The translations under genes and the position numbers were made by a program. Positions 54,561 through 63,181 of a stretch of 64,000 nucleotides of DNA are shown here, one piece after another (position 1 is the stretch's first letter; each line of letters starts with the position of its first letter). The notes beneath the pieces are model-generated. The model was not told the DNA's origin, did no database searches, and was given only the letters and a program-made list of their open reading frames with translations. Source of the DNA: 62-47 sp044463945 (lineage in GTDB: Bacteria > Pseudomonadota > Alphaproteobacteria > Rhizobiales > Xanthobacteraceae); assembly GCA_044463945.1 (NCBI GenBank), contig JBIQLW010000007.1, forward strand, positions 1-64,000, given 5' to 3'.

Positions 54561-55577
54561 ATGGAAATGTTCGACTCGTTTTCTCGTCCCACGCGACGTC
54601 GCTTCATTCAAACTTCGGCGGCAGGCGTCGGCGCCTACGCTGGGCTCGCGGGGATCGGCCCTGTTGGTGCACGGGCTCAATCAAAGGGGCGCAAGACCGA
54701 CACCGTCCGTTTGACATGGGGCTTTTTCGGACTGACTCTCATCTCCAAAGAGCGGGGTGAGCTCGACAAGCGACTTGCCAAGGAGGGCATCAAGGTCGAA
54801 TGGCTTGGTCCGTTTCCAAACCATGCGCCGACACTGCAGGCTGTGGTCGGGGGAACTGCCGACTTCGGATTCGGCGGCTCAACGACGCCGGCACTGGCCG
54901 CGATCATTGCTGGATCACCGCTCGTTTTCAGCCAGTTTGTCGTGTACAATCCAAGGACGACCGCGATCATTGCCAAGGACGGATCTGGAATTGATCGCGT
55001 CGAGGACCTGATTGGAAAATCAGTCGCTGTGAACCGGTCCGGGCTTGGTGAATTTCTCCTCATCGCTGCCCTGGAGAAGCACAAGATCGACCGGTCCAAG
55101 GTCAATATCGTCTATATCAATCCTCCGGATGCCGCACCCGCTCTGGCATCCGGCAAGGTCGATGCATGGTCGATGTGGAGCCCTGGGGTGGAGATCGCCC
55201 GCCATGAATACAGGGCTCATAACGTCTTTCTCGAGGGGCGTGATCTGCCGTTCCAGATCGACTTCTCGTGCTATGTGACCTCTCGCCAATTCGTCGCAGA
55301 CAATCCCGACATCGTCCGTGCCGTCAATGCTGCGTTTGCCGAAGAGGCAAAGTGGGCCAATACCCACACCAGCGAAACCGAACATCTTGTTCAATCCAGG
55401 ACGAAATACAGCGATCTAATCCGCGATGAATTCATCGCTCTCAAACGCCAGTATCGGGTTCTTCCGGTGACGGATGAGGCATTTCTCACCGAACTTCAAT
55501 TCGCAGCGGACTGGCTGACCGAACGCAAGGTTCTCCCCGAGAAAGTGATCGTAACCGACCACCTCGCCAAGCTGTAA
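54561..55577 (+). CDS. Sulfonate-type substrate-binding protein (SsuA family), Tat leader
   Basis: A 338-residue binding protein with a twin-arginine leader (TRRRFIQTSAAGVGAYAGLA, about 11-30; ARAQ cleavage). The core has VRLTWGFFGLTLISKERGEL, VVGGTADFGFGGSTTPALAA and SVAVNRSGLGEFLLIAALEK, then PDAAPALASGKVDAWSMWSP. It lies 11 bases behind the ATPase gene. Together they form the third SsuABC-type importer of the window. Confidence 0.92.
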   Translation: MEMFDSFSRPTRRRFIQTSAAGVGAYAGLAGIGPVGARAQSKGRKTDTVRLTWGFFGLTLISKERGELDKRLAKEGIKVEWLGPFPNHAPTLQAVVGGTADFGFGGSTTPALAAIIAGSPLVFSQFVVYNPRTTAIIAKDGSGIDRVEDLIGKSVAVNRSGLGEFLLIAALEKHKIDRSKVNIVYINPPDAAPALASGKVDAWSMWSPGVEIARHEYRAHNVFLEGRDLPFQIDFSCYVTSRQFVADNPDIVRAVNAAFAEEAKWANTHTSETEHLVQSRTKYSDLIRDEFIALKRQYRVLPVTDEAFLTELQFAADWLTERKVLPEKVIVTDHLAKL

Positions 55578-55589
55578 CAGGAGTTGGAG

Positions 55590-56813
55590 ATGAACAGCCC
55601 GGTTCTTCCCCCTGATTTGAAAGTGGCGCAGTCCTTGACGTCAAACATCACCAATCTGCAGGCCTTGTTCGACCATATCGCCGAAGGCGCCGCGGAACGT
55701 GAGGAAAAGCGGATATTGCCGTTCGACATCGTCGATCTGATTCGATCGTCCAGATTCGGCGCATTTCGTATTCCCGCAAGCGCGGGCGGCGGCGGCGGTA
55801 GCATTCGTGAGCTTGTGGCCGCCGTCATCCGCCTTGGCAAGGCCGACTCGAATGTCGCTCACATTCTGCGAAATCATTTCAGCGTGGTCGAGCGGCTGGT
55901 GCGAACACCTTTCAATTCGTATAGCCAGCAGTGGCAAAAGGCGGTCGTCGACGGAGCCATCATTGGTTTGGCCACGACCGAACTCGGCACAACAAAAGTT
56001 GGCGATGTCCGGCTGAATACGGTGCTGACCAGGGATGGTGACGGCTATCGTCTGAACGGCACAAAATATTACAGCACCGGATCGCTGTATGCGGACTACA
56101 TTCTCGTGCGCGCCGACTACGAAGGGAACAATGCAGCCCTGTTGATCCCGACGACTCGCGTCGGCGTTGAACGAATCGACGACTGGGACGGCATCGGGCA
56201 GCGGCTCACCGGCACCGGAACGACACATTTCCGCGACGTCCGCGTGGAAGACGGAGAAGTCGTCTTCGACGATGCCGATACCGGCTATGGTATTGCTTAT
56301 GCCAACACCTTCGCGCAGTTGTTCCTGACCACGATCAACGCTGGAATCGCCCGCGCGCTCGTCGACGAGGCGGTTGCGCTCGTCAAACGTCGTGGGCGCA
56401 ATTTCTACTACGCACCCAGCGAGCGACCAACGGACGATCCCCTAATACAGCAAATCGTCGGCCAGATATCCAGTTACGCCTTCGCCAGCGAATGCGCAGT
56501 CCTGGCCGCGGCTGAGGCCCTCGATACCGACGCAGACGCCCGAGATGCGGGAACGCCTTCTCCGGAGCTTGCGGCGCAGGCGGCTTTACATGCGGCGCAG
56601 GCCAAGATCGTGGTCGACGACCTCACGATCCGCAGCGGCAGCCTGTTATTTGATGTGGGCGGCGCCTCGGCGACCCAGCGCTCTGTCAATCTGGACCGCT
56701 ACTGGCGAAATGCGCGCACGCTCGCCTCTCACAATCCGGCTGCACACAAGGCGCGGGCCATCGGCGACCTCGCGATCAATGCGACACCACTTCCCGCCAA
56801 GGGATTCTTCTAG
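55590..56813 (+). CDS. DszC/SfnB-like flavin-dependent monooxygenase (acyl-CoA dehydrogenase fold)
   Basis: A 407-residue protein with acyl-CoA-dehydrogenase-type domains: N-terminal helices, a middle beta-domain (ATTELGTTKVGD, YRLNGTKYYSTGSLYADYIL) and the C-terminal segment SVNLDRYWRNARTLASHNPA, which is diagnostic of the DszC/SfnB subgroup rather than of true acyl-CoA dehydrogenases. DszC oxidises dibenzothiophene sulfur to the sulfone with FMNH2; SfnB-type proteins act in dimethyl sulfone/methanethiol use. I use the ATG at 55590 after GGAG. It is followed by a DszA-type enzyme, giving a DszC-DszA-like pair behind an importer. Confidence 0.92.
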   Translation: MNSPVLPPDLKVAQSLTSNITNLQALFDHIAEGAAEREEKRILPFDIVDLIRSSRFGAFRIPASAGGGGGSIRELVAAVIRLGKADSNVAHILRNHFSVVERLVRTPFNSYSQQWQKAVVDGAIIGLATTELGTTKVGDVRLNTVLTRDGDGYRLNGTKYYSTGSLYADYILVRADYEGNNAALLIPTTRVGVERIDDWDGIGQRLTGTGTTHFRDVRVEDGEVVFDDADTGYGIAYANTFAQLFLTTINAGIARALVDEAVALVKRRGRNFYYAPSERPTDDPLIQQIVGQISSYAFASECAVLAAAEALDTDADARDAGTPSPELAAQAALHAAQAKIVVDDLTIRSGSLLFDVGGASATQRSVNLDRYWRNARTLASHNPAAHKARAIGDLAINATPLPAKGFF

Positions 56814-56850
56814 GCCGTCAATCGCCATCCTGATTTCGAGGAAGGGTTCG

Positions 56851-56872
56851 CCGTTTCGTTAACTGGAAACGG
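56851..56872. other. Hairpin CCGTTTC-N8-GAAACGG
   Basis: A perfect seven-base stem with an eight-base loop lies 38 bases after the DszC-like stop, in the 177-base gap before the DszA-type gene. There is no long T-run behind it, so it could be an operator, an attenuating hairpin or an mRNA-stability element. Confidence 0.3.
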
Positions 56873-56990
56873 TTGATAATCTTGCTTGGTAACGGAAGCT
56901 GCCTGTCTCTCGGGGCCGTATCCGCCTTGCCATCATCAGTAATATCGCTCGCCTGCCCGTGGCGGAAGCGATCAACCTGGATCGACGATT

Positions 56991-58370
56991 TTGAGCAGGG
57001 AAATTCGATTAAACGCATTCGCGATGAATTGTATCGCGCATCAGTCCCCCGGCCTGTGGACTCATCCGCGGGACCGCACACTCGGCTACAACCGCCTGCC
57101 ATACTGGATCAATCTCGCCCGCACGCTGGAGCGTGGTCGGTTCGACGGCCTGTTCCTTGCCGATGTGCTCGGCGTCTATGACGTCTTCGGCGGGAGCCCC
57201 GATGCCGCGCTTCGCAATGCTACCCAAATTCCCGTCAACGATCCAATGCTGCTGGTTTCCGCCATGGCCGCCGTCACTCAGAATCTCGGTTTCGGCGTTA
57301 CCAGCACCTTGTCTTACGAGCCGCCCTACCCGTTCGCACGGCGGATATCGACCCTGGATCATCTGACTGAAGGGAGAATTGGCTGGAACATCGTGACGGG
57401 TTACTTGGACAGTGCCGCGCGCGCCGCTGGGAAAGCTCGTCAGACAGCTCATGACGACCGCTACGACATCGCTGACGAGTACATGGAGTTGGTCTACAAG
57501 CTCTGGGAGGGAAGCTGGGAGGACGATGCGGTCCTTCGCGATACGGTGAGCGGTATTTTCGCGGATCCCGCGAAAATTCACAGCGTTCATCACCAAGGCA
57601 ACAACTACCGGCTCGACGCCATCCATCTTTGCGAACCATCTCCGCAGCGGACCCCGGTTCTCTACCAGGCGGGGACCTCGCCTCGAGGACGTCAGTTCGC
57701 CGCCGAGCACGCTGAATGCGTCTTTATCTCAGGCCCCAGCGCCAAGGTGATTGCTCCACGAGTCACAGCGATTCGCTCGTTGGCGAAAGAGAGCGGCCGC
57801 GCGCCGCAGGACATCCTGATTTTCAGCATGATGACGGTCATTTTGGGCGAAACGGAAGCCGCCGCCAAAGCGAAACATTCCGAGTATCGGCGCCACGCAA
57901 GTGCCGAAGGGGCATTAACGCTGATGTCCGGCTGGTCCGGCGTTGATTTTTCGATCTATGCACTCGACCAACAGGTCCGCCACGTTGAGAACGACGCTGG
58001 CCGGACAGCCATGGACAACATCACACGCGCTGATCCAGATCGCGTCTGGACGGTGCGTGAGGTTGCGGAGCACGTTGGAATAGGCGGTATCGGCCCTGTG
58101 TTGGTGGGAGCTCCAGACCAGGTGGCTGACCGAATCGAAGCCTGGATAGAACAAACCGGCGTAGACGGTCTCAACCTTGCCTTCACTGTTGCGCCGGAAA
58201 GCTTCGAGGATATCGTCGAGTTGCTCGTCCCCGAGTTGACCCGGCGTGGCCGCTATAAGAGCGCCTATGCCAGCGGAACGCTCAGGGAAAAACTATTCGG
58301 AGGCGGCCGCGCCCGCCTCCCGGCTCCACATCCGGCGACCCGGTATCGCTACGATGACAATACCGCATAG
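56991..58370 (+). CDS. FMN-dependent monooxygenase, NtaA/SnaA/DszA family (second copy)
   Basis: A 459-residue enzyme with REIRLNAFAMNCIAHQSPGL, WINLARTLERGRFDGLFLAD, STLDHLTEGRIGWNIVTGYL, YDIADEYMELVYKLWEGSWE and TPVLYQAGTSPRGRQFAAEH. The start is TTG at 56991: family members begin with this REIxLNAF segment, and the only ATG (57024) would cut it off. It differs from the copy at 25274 in the N-terminal region and probably in substrate. It is the last gene of the 51848-58370 set, with a 177-base gap in front of it. Confidence 0.92.
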   Translation: MSREIRLNAFAMNCIAHQSPGLWTHPRDRTLGYNRLPYWINLARTLERGRFDGLFLADVLGVYDVFGGSPDAALRNATQIPVNDPMLLVSAMAAVTQNLGFGVTSTLSYEPPYPFARRISTLDHLTEGRIGWNIVTGYLDSAARAAGKARQTAHDDRYDIADEYMELVYKLWEGSWEDDAVLRDTVSGIFADPAKIHSVHHQGNNYRLDAIHLCEPSPQRTPVLYQAGTSPRGRQFAAEHAECVFISGPSAKVIAPRVTAIRSLAKESGRAPQDILIFSMMTVILGETEAAAKAKHSEYRRHASAEGALTLMSGWSGVDFSIYALDQQVRHVENDAGRTAMDNITRADPDRVWTVREVAEHVGIGGIGPVLVGAPDQVADRIEAWIEQTGVDGLNLAFTVAPESFEDIVELLVPELTRRGRYKSAYASGTLREKLFGGGRARLPAPHPATRYRYDDNTA

Positions 58371-58708
58371 CCAACGTTGCTTGTCCCGCAATTGGCGCTC
58401 GTCTCTACTGACATTGCAGTTCTTAAACGCCCAGCCTGACTGAAAGGAAATAGCAGTACAGCGCGAAGATTGGGCGCAACGCGACCTCGGACGTCGCCGG
58501 CAAGATGTGCTAAAGCGCCTCGATTCTTTGGAAACCCATTTAAGGCAATGGATGTATAGTGGCTCGCTCAGCTCGCGAACTAGAAGATTTACTGCGTTCA
58601 AGCCTGGCGATACGTCATCCAACGGTGCTTCCGAACGCCGCAAATTCACCGGCATTATTTGGACTGTCGTCTAGTATTCACGACGATCTAGTTAGGAGTA
58701 AAGACCTC
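58371..58708. other. Intergenic stretch without a confident gene
   Basis: No supported gene. An open frame that runs into the small protein at 58709 starts at 58559, but its first 50 codons look non-coding. Confidence 0.45.
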
Positions 58709-58936
58709 ATGGACTATCGTGGCGTAGAATACGAAGTGTCTTCCGGCGACCGCCCTGCAACATGGCGCTGGACGGTTCGTTTCGATTCCCAAAGGGAAGC
58801 CACCGGGCAGATCATAGGAAAACGCGAACATGCAATTGTTGCGGTGAGGAAGATTGTCGACAAGGCTTTGCAGCCTCAAAAGAGCAACAGCCCGTCTAAT
58901 CACGCCGATCGTATCGAAGCAATCCGAGCTTTGTAG
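58709..58936 (+). CDS. Small hypothetical protein
   Basis: A 75-residue soluble, basic protein (DYRGVEYEVSSGDRPATWRW, then TVRFDSQREATGQIIGKREH, with a Lys-rich C terminus). The ATG at 58709 follows AGGAGTAAAGACCTC, a good ribosome-binding site. I do not recognise the family with confidence. The short beta-rich pattern resembles small conserved hypothetical proteins of Bradyrhizobiaceae. Confidence 0.6.
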   Translation: MDYRGVEYEVSSGDRPATWRWTVRFDSQREATGQIIGKREHAIVAVRKIVDKALQPQKSNSPSNHADRIEAIRAL

Positions 58937-59689
58937 CGCGTCTCCTCAAGGCCTGTGGCTCCGAAATCTGATTCCTATGGCGCCGTCAGGACGTAAATTG
59001 TGCTACCTCGATCACATAGCGGAAATTTCTCAACGACATTCCAAATCGAGGCAATGCCAACATCGTCAGTTCATGGCATAGTTTGCGCGTCGGGCTTATT
59101 TTTAATGCCTAGCTAATTTTCAGACTGGCCCGCAGGCTTCTGTTCAAGAGGCTAACCTCCCGAGACTTGCTCGCCCGCCTCGAACTATCGTTTGAGGCGG
59201 GTTTTCTTTTATTAGCCCGTCTACGAAAAGCCGTTGCAACGTGAACAATCCGGCCAACAATTTGGCGGTTACATCAGCTATATTTTTCTTCGAACAGTCG
59301 CCTATCCAACATCAGCGTGAACCGAGTCCCTCTCGCATGACGGTACGGCTATTTTGATCAACTCGAATTGTCTCGCCAAACATGGACCACCGCATGTCAA
59401 TCCGAGTCGCCACCGGGCATCCGCACGCCATGTCGCCGTGAATAATGCCAGTCACTCCAATCACGAAGGGATGGCGTCTGACCGAACTGGCGTTGGCGGG
59501 CGCAATCGAGCCGGCGAGAGGAAAAGGACCAGACCTCAATCGCAGCTTCTATACGCTCGCCGATAGCCTTTATGCGCACGATTGCGGCGGCTCCGCTGTA
59601 CGTGGCCACAATATCTATGCCGACGTCGATGCAATGGGGCCAAGGTCACGACCTACCTGCCGCTTTTTTGCTATTCATTACACGCCTGA
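58937..59689. other. Intergenic/decayed stretch
   Basis: No supported gene. It contains the terminator at 59174-59210. From about 59400 several short frames on both strands look like eroded coding sequence leading into the PiT transporter remnant. Confidence 0.45.
59174..59210 (+). terminator. Intrinsic terminator
   Basis: A 12-base stem with one G-T pair (CCCGCCTCGAAC at 59174-59185 with GTTTGAGGCGGG at 59190-59201), a TATC tetraloop, and TTTTCTTTT behind it. It reads on the plus strand and would stop transcripts from the small gene at 58709 or an unseen gene in between. Confidence 0.85.
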
Positions 59690-59945
59690 TCACCGTCGGC
59701 TTTGAGTTCGTAACGGCTTCCATGGTCGCTGGGACTTCCGGCGTCAAGCTCGCACACGTTGATCGGGTCGACCATTGGGGTCGGCATCACCACCGCGCTG
59801 TTGCACAGACGATCCGGGACCTCGAGAGTCGACTGGAGCAAGGCGACCAAGATCGGCTATGCTCTCCTCCTCTCTTCCTCGCAGGTGATAGGCCTCTGGT
59901 GGGTTCCGGTGCCTTGGACATTTCTGGGTTTTCCGTCCAAACTGG
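59690..59945 (+). pseudogene. PiT-family inorganic phosphate transporter remnant
   Basis: In the frame from 59729 the sequence reads LGLPASSSHTLIGSTIGVGI and then SGTSRVDWSKATKIGYALLL, matching the second conserved repeat of PiT-family phosphate permeases (LPVSSTHTLIGSIIGVG ... VDWSKATEIG). Just before this, FEFVTASM in another frame looks like the preceding segment, so a frameshift and stops separate them. The usual C-terminal membrane helix is scrambled. A non-functional fragment. Confidence 0.6.
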
Positions 59946-60191
59946 ATGGCTCGACCACTGAAAAGAGCGCGCGGTCAGCTTGAACGGCACGTTGCAAAAC
60001 AACAAGTAGACGAGTTCCACAGCATTTTGTTTGACTTGCGTGGCCGAGGCCGGCTTGACGATCAATCGCTTTGCAGACCAAATACGCATGGATTCATACT
60101 GACGCCCAACCTTTGGACCGGAGATAAGGTATCGTTAGGTTCGCGATCTCGCGGCGGCCCTTGTGCGAGTCCCGATCGGCAGAGCAATGAG

Positions 60192-61565
60192 ATGCTAGGC
60201 GCCAGCGGATGCCACGTAATAATCGTTGGTGGAGGCGCAAGCGGTGTCCTGCTGGCCTATCAATTGCTGCATCAGCGGGCGTACACGTTTCGCATCACAC
60301 TCGTAGAGCAACGTCCCGACATTGGTCGTGGTATTGCCTATCACACGAGCAATCCGGATCATCTGCTGAACGTGCGGGTCGCCAATATGAGTGCGTTGCC
60401 GGATCAACCGGATCATTTCTGGCGCTGGCTGATCTCGCGCGATAATCATATGACGCTGTGCCCAGACCCCTATTGTTTCGTACCCCGGCGTATCTATGGC
60501 GACTATATCTCTGGCTTGCTCAAACAACAGATATTCGATCGGTCGGAGCAAAACCTTTCGATTTTGCGGGGTATTTGCATCGGGGTCGGCGGAGATCATA
60601 ACAGTCTATCGGTTACTCTAGATGATGGTCGCCGTGTCGCCGGCGATTTTGTCGTTCTTGCCACTGGACACGACACAACGACGGGTCAGCGGGGATACGC
60701 GAATCCGTGGACGCCTCTTTTGGGCGTCCCGATTGATGCTGATGCCGCCGTATTGATTCTCGGTACCGGCCTAACCATGGTTGACTACGTCCTTTCATTA
60801 TTACGTGATGGACACCGTGGGACGATAACCGCCATTTCCCGTCGAGGTCTGCTCGCAAGGCCACATCAGAATGTCATGACTATGCGGATCGACGAAACAG
60901 AAGTTCCGTTCGGCGCCGACATCAGTACACTCCTGCGGTGGCTTCGTGACCGAATTGATGCATGTGTTTCCCAAGGCGGTGACTGGCGTAGTGTGATTGA
61001 CGGTCTGCGACCTTATACGCAACGGCTCTGGCGCGAGTTGCCATTGCGGTCGAAGCGCAGCTTTCTAGAGCATGCTCGCGCATGGTGGGACATCCACCGG
61101 CACCGTATGGCGCCAGAGGTCGAGTCACGTATCGCCGAAGCAGTTCATGCAGGAAAGATTTCCCTCATGGCAGCAAAGATGATCAGGGTGGATCCAACTA
61201 GCTCCGGCGCTAAAGTCACCTATCGCCGCCGCGGCGAGATGAATCTCCATCATATCGAGGTTGGCTCGATCGTCGACTGCACTGGCGTGGTTAAGGATCC
61301 GCGCGCTACTGCTAATCCAGCGGTTCGCTGCCTGCTCGAACGGGGCTTGGCGCGTGTCGATCCCCTCGGCATTGGTATCGAAACAGATAATAATTGCGCA
61401 CTCATCGACCGGAGCGGCATCCCATCGCCGCGCCTGTTTGCTATAGGCCCACTGACGCGCGCAGCCTTTTGGGAAGTCATTGCCATCCCGGACATTCGCA
61501 ATCAATGTGCTGAACTCGCAGTTCGGCTGACCCATGTTGCGACGGAGCGATATTCAACGCGTTAG
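60192..61565 (+). CDS. FAD/NAD(P)-binding oxidoreductase
   Basis: A 457-residue protein with an N-terminal dinucleotide-binding motif HVIIVGGGASGVLLAYQLLH (GGGASG), TLVEQRPDIGRGIAYHTSNP and DHLLNVRVANMSALPDQPDH, the pattern of the FAD-NAD(P)-binding (NAD_binding_9/YdhS-like) family. A second binding region is LILGTGLTMVDYVLSLLRDG near 195-215. I use the ATG at 60192; the frame is open to 59946 but without homology. Reaction unknown. It is isolated between decayed sequence, with a somewhat less GC-rich codon choice than the sulfur genes, consistent with separate acquisition. Confidence 0.88.
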   Translation: MLGASGCHVIIVGGGASGVLLAYQLLHQRAYTFRITLVEQRPDIGRGIAYHTSNPDHLLNVRVANMSALPDQPDHFWRWLISRDNHMTLCPDPYCFVPRRIYGDYISGLLKQQIFDRSEQNLSILRGICIGVGGDHNSLSVTLDDGRRVAGDFVVLATGHDTTTGQRGYANPWTPLLGVPIDADAAVLILGTGLTMVDYVLSLLRDGHRGTITAISRRGLLARPHQNVMTMRIDETEVPFGADISTLLRWLRDRIDACVSQGGDWRSVIDGLRPYTQRLWRELPLRSKRSFLEHARAWWDIHRHRMAPEVESRIAEAVHAGKISLMAAKMIRVDPTSSGAKVTYRRRGEMNLHHIEVGSIVDCTGVVKDPRATANPAVRCLLERGLARVDPLGIGIETDNNCALIDRSGIPSPRLFAIGPLTRAAFWEVIAIPDIRNQCAELAVRLTHVATERYSTR

Positions 61566-61957
61566 AAACGGCATGTCGCTATTTCATCTTCTCTCTCGCT
61601 CGAACCTGAAAAAAGTTCAAGCAGCCTAGACGCGGCAAAGATCATGATATCAAAGGTCACTGGCACGTCCCCAAGACTGCGTCGGCAGGCCTTCCCTGAA
61701 CCCATGCAAATACGCACCTCTCAGCGCGAATACAGGATTGCCATCAGCGGCTTGCCGTTCGTGCCCCGAATAATCTAGCAGCGCTATCTTCCGTGCTTCG
61801 TCATATTCCGCGATAATGCGCGCGCTACCAAACCACTGAGAGCAACTCGCAACTTACCTTCTCGACCAGATTGTTATTATTTCAACCACACAATGTCCGG
61901 GAATATAGCGATAGCCAGTCGTTTATCGAAAATCAAAGGACGATGCGCGACAGCAGG
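61566..61957. other. Intergenic stretch without a confident gene
   Basis: About 390 bases between convergent genes. No gene, RNA or clear terminator is supported. Confidence 0.45.
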
Positions 61958-62479
61958 TCATGCCGCTCGAGGCCCAGGGTTGTCGTCGTTCGGATCTGAA
62001 GGCTCACTGGCCGCCGGTGCGGACGTGCTCGGACGAGTTGTGAAGGCCACGACGGATCGCGACGCAGTGGCATCGGGTGTAGCCATCGTTGATTGCTCAA
62101 CTGCGGTGACAGTCAACTCGCGGCTACGCCCGTCCGGACTACGCCAGCCGATCGACTGCCCCGTGGAAAGACCAATCAGCGCAGCACCAATCGGCGTAAG
62201 AACGGAGATCTTACCCAACGCCATGTCCGCTTCACTTGGAAAAACCAATTTGACACGCTCCCGTTTACCGCTCTCGAATCGGAATTCGACGAGCGACCCC
62301 ATTTGCACGACATTGGCCGGAACGGATTTGGCCGGAACGACGCGTTCACGTTCCATTTCGGTCTGAAGTTCTTCCGCAACATCGGGGAACCGAACCAGCG
62401 CACTGTTTGCCAGAGTGAGCAGACGCTCGTGATCAGCCTCCCCAACAATGATTGGCGGTTTGGCGGTGGACTTTGACAT
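61958..62479 (-). CDS. rnk: Nucleoside diphosphate kinase regulator-like protein (Rnk/GreA-C family)
   Basis: A 173-residue protein. Residues about 1-50 form a short N-terminal helical arm (ADHERLLTLANSALVRFPDV), and about 52-125 a GreA/GreB C-terminal FKBP-like domain (MGSLVEFRFESGKRERVKLV, LTPIGAALIGLSTGQSIGWR). This is the layout of Rnk, which binds RNA polymerase near the secondary channel without the full Gre coiled coil. The last 45 residues are Ala/Ser/Pro-rich and probably disordered, beyond the usual Rnk length of about 136. No functional link to the sulfur genes is evident. Confidence 0.85.
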   Translation of the reverse strand: MSKSTAKPPIIVGEADHERLLTLANSALVRFPDVAEELQTEMERERVVPAKSVPANVVQMGSLVEFRFESGKRERVKLVFPSEADMALGKISVLTPIGAALIGLSTGQSIGWRSPDGRSRELTVTAVEQSTMATPDATASRSVVAFTTRPSTSAPAASEPSDPNDDNPGPRAA

Positions 62480-63181
62480 GACGACACGTGATTTCTTTCC
62501 GCAAGGAAAACGCAGCCGTGACCAAAAGTACGGCTTGCGCGCCTGTGACGATGATGGAAAACGCCTGATGGAACCTGCAAATTCGCGCAGAACCGGTGCC
62601 CCGGAACGCAGGGCGCATATGGCCGCGTGCCGAAACTAAACTTCTGCGATCGGACGATTCCAGAACAAAGTAGTACGACCATAATGCATGTCTTAGCATG
62701 CGCCATACACACATCCTGTCAAGATGTCAGCGAGCCTGTCATCAGTGGAGGCGGCTTAACTGGCGAACGTTTCCCATGTCTCCGATGCGCTCAATACCGA
62801 AATTATCGCGATCGTAATTATCGAAAGCCTTTGAGAGATTCGCAACAGGGGTGTTTCGTCCCAGGTTTCTCAACCTGCGACGCGGGCCGTCCCCAAGGAA
62901 TGCCTGATCCAAATCAACCGCGGCACAAATCCCAAAAAAAGACTAGAAGGCCCACGAAGGCATCAACTATCGTTGATCTCGTATACGAGGAAAATCCCGC
63001 CGTGCTCGGGCAAGATGCAGATGGACATGCTGCCGGGGCTAACGCCACCATATCCGGCGGCCGCGCATAAAAACATCTCTCCCACGCGGCGAAAAGACAA
63101 CGCCATTCTGCCGCGCGCGCGTGGATTTGCCGCCTATCGTCACCATGTTTTCTGCACGGTCGATTTGACGGGGCAAGAAAG
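62480..63181. other. Intergenic stretch without a confident gene
   Basis: About 700 bases. A frame at 62627-63070 has no recognisable domain and begins antisense to short frames of equal quality; I do not call it. The region precedes the monooxygenase gene at 63182 and should include its promoter. Confidence 0.45.

Noticed and set aside
55590..56813. Annotation as an ordinary acyl-CoA dehydrogenase
   Set aside because: The C-terminal segment RYWRNARTLASHNPA and the flanking sulfonate genes point to the DszC/SfnB subgroup.
62627..63070. 147-codon frame upstream of the last monooxygenase
   Set aside because: No domain, poor start context, and overlapping frames of equal quality on both strands.
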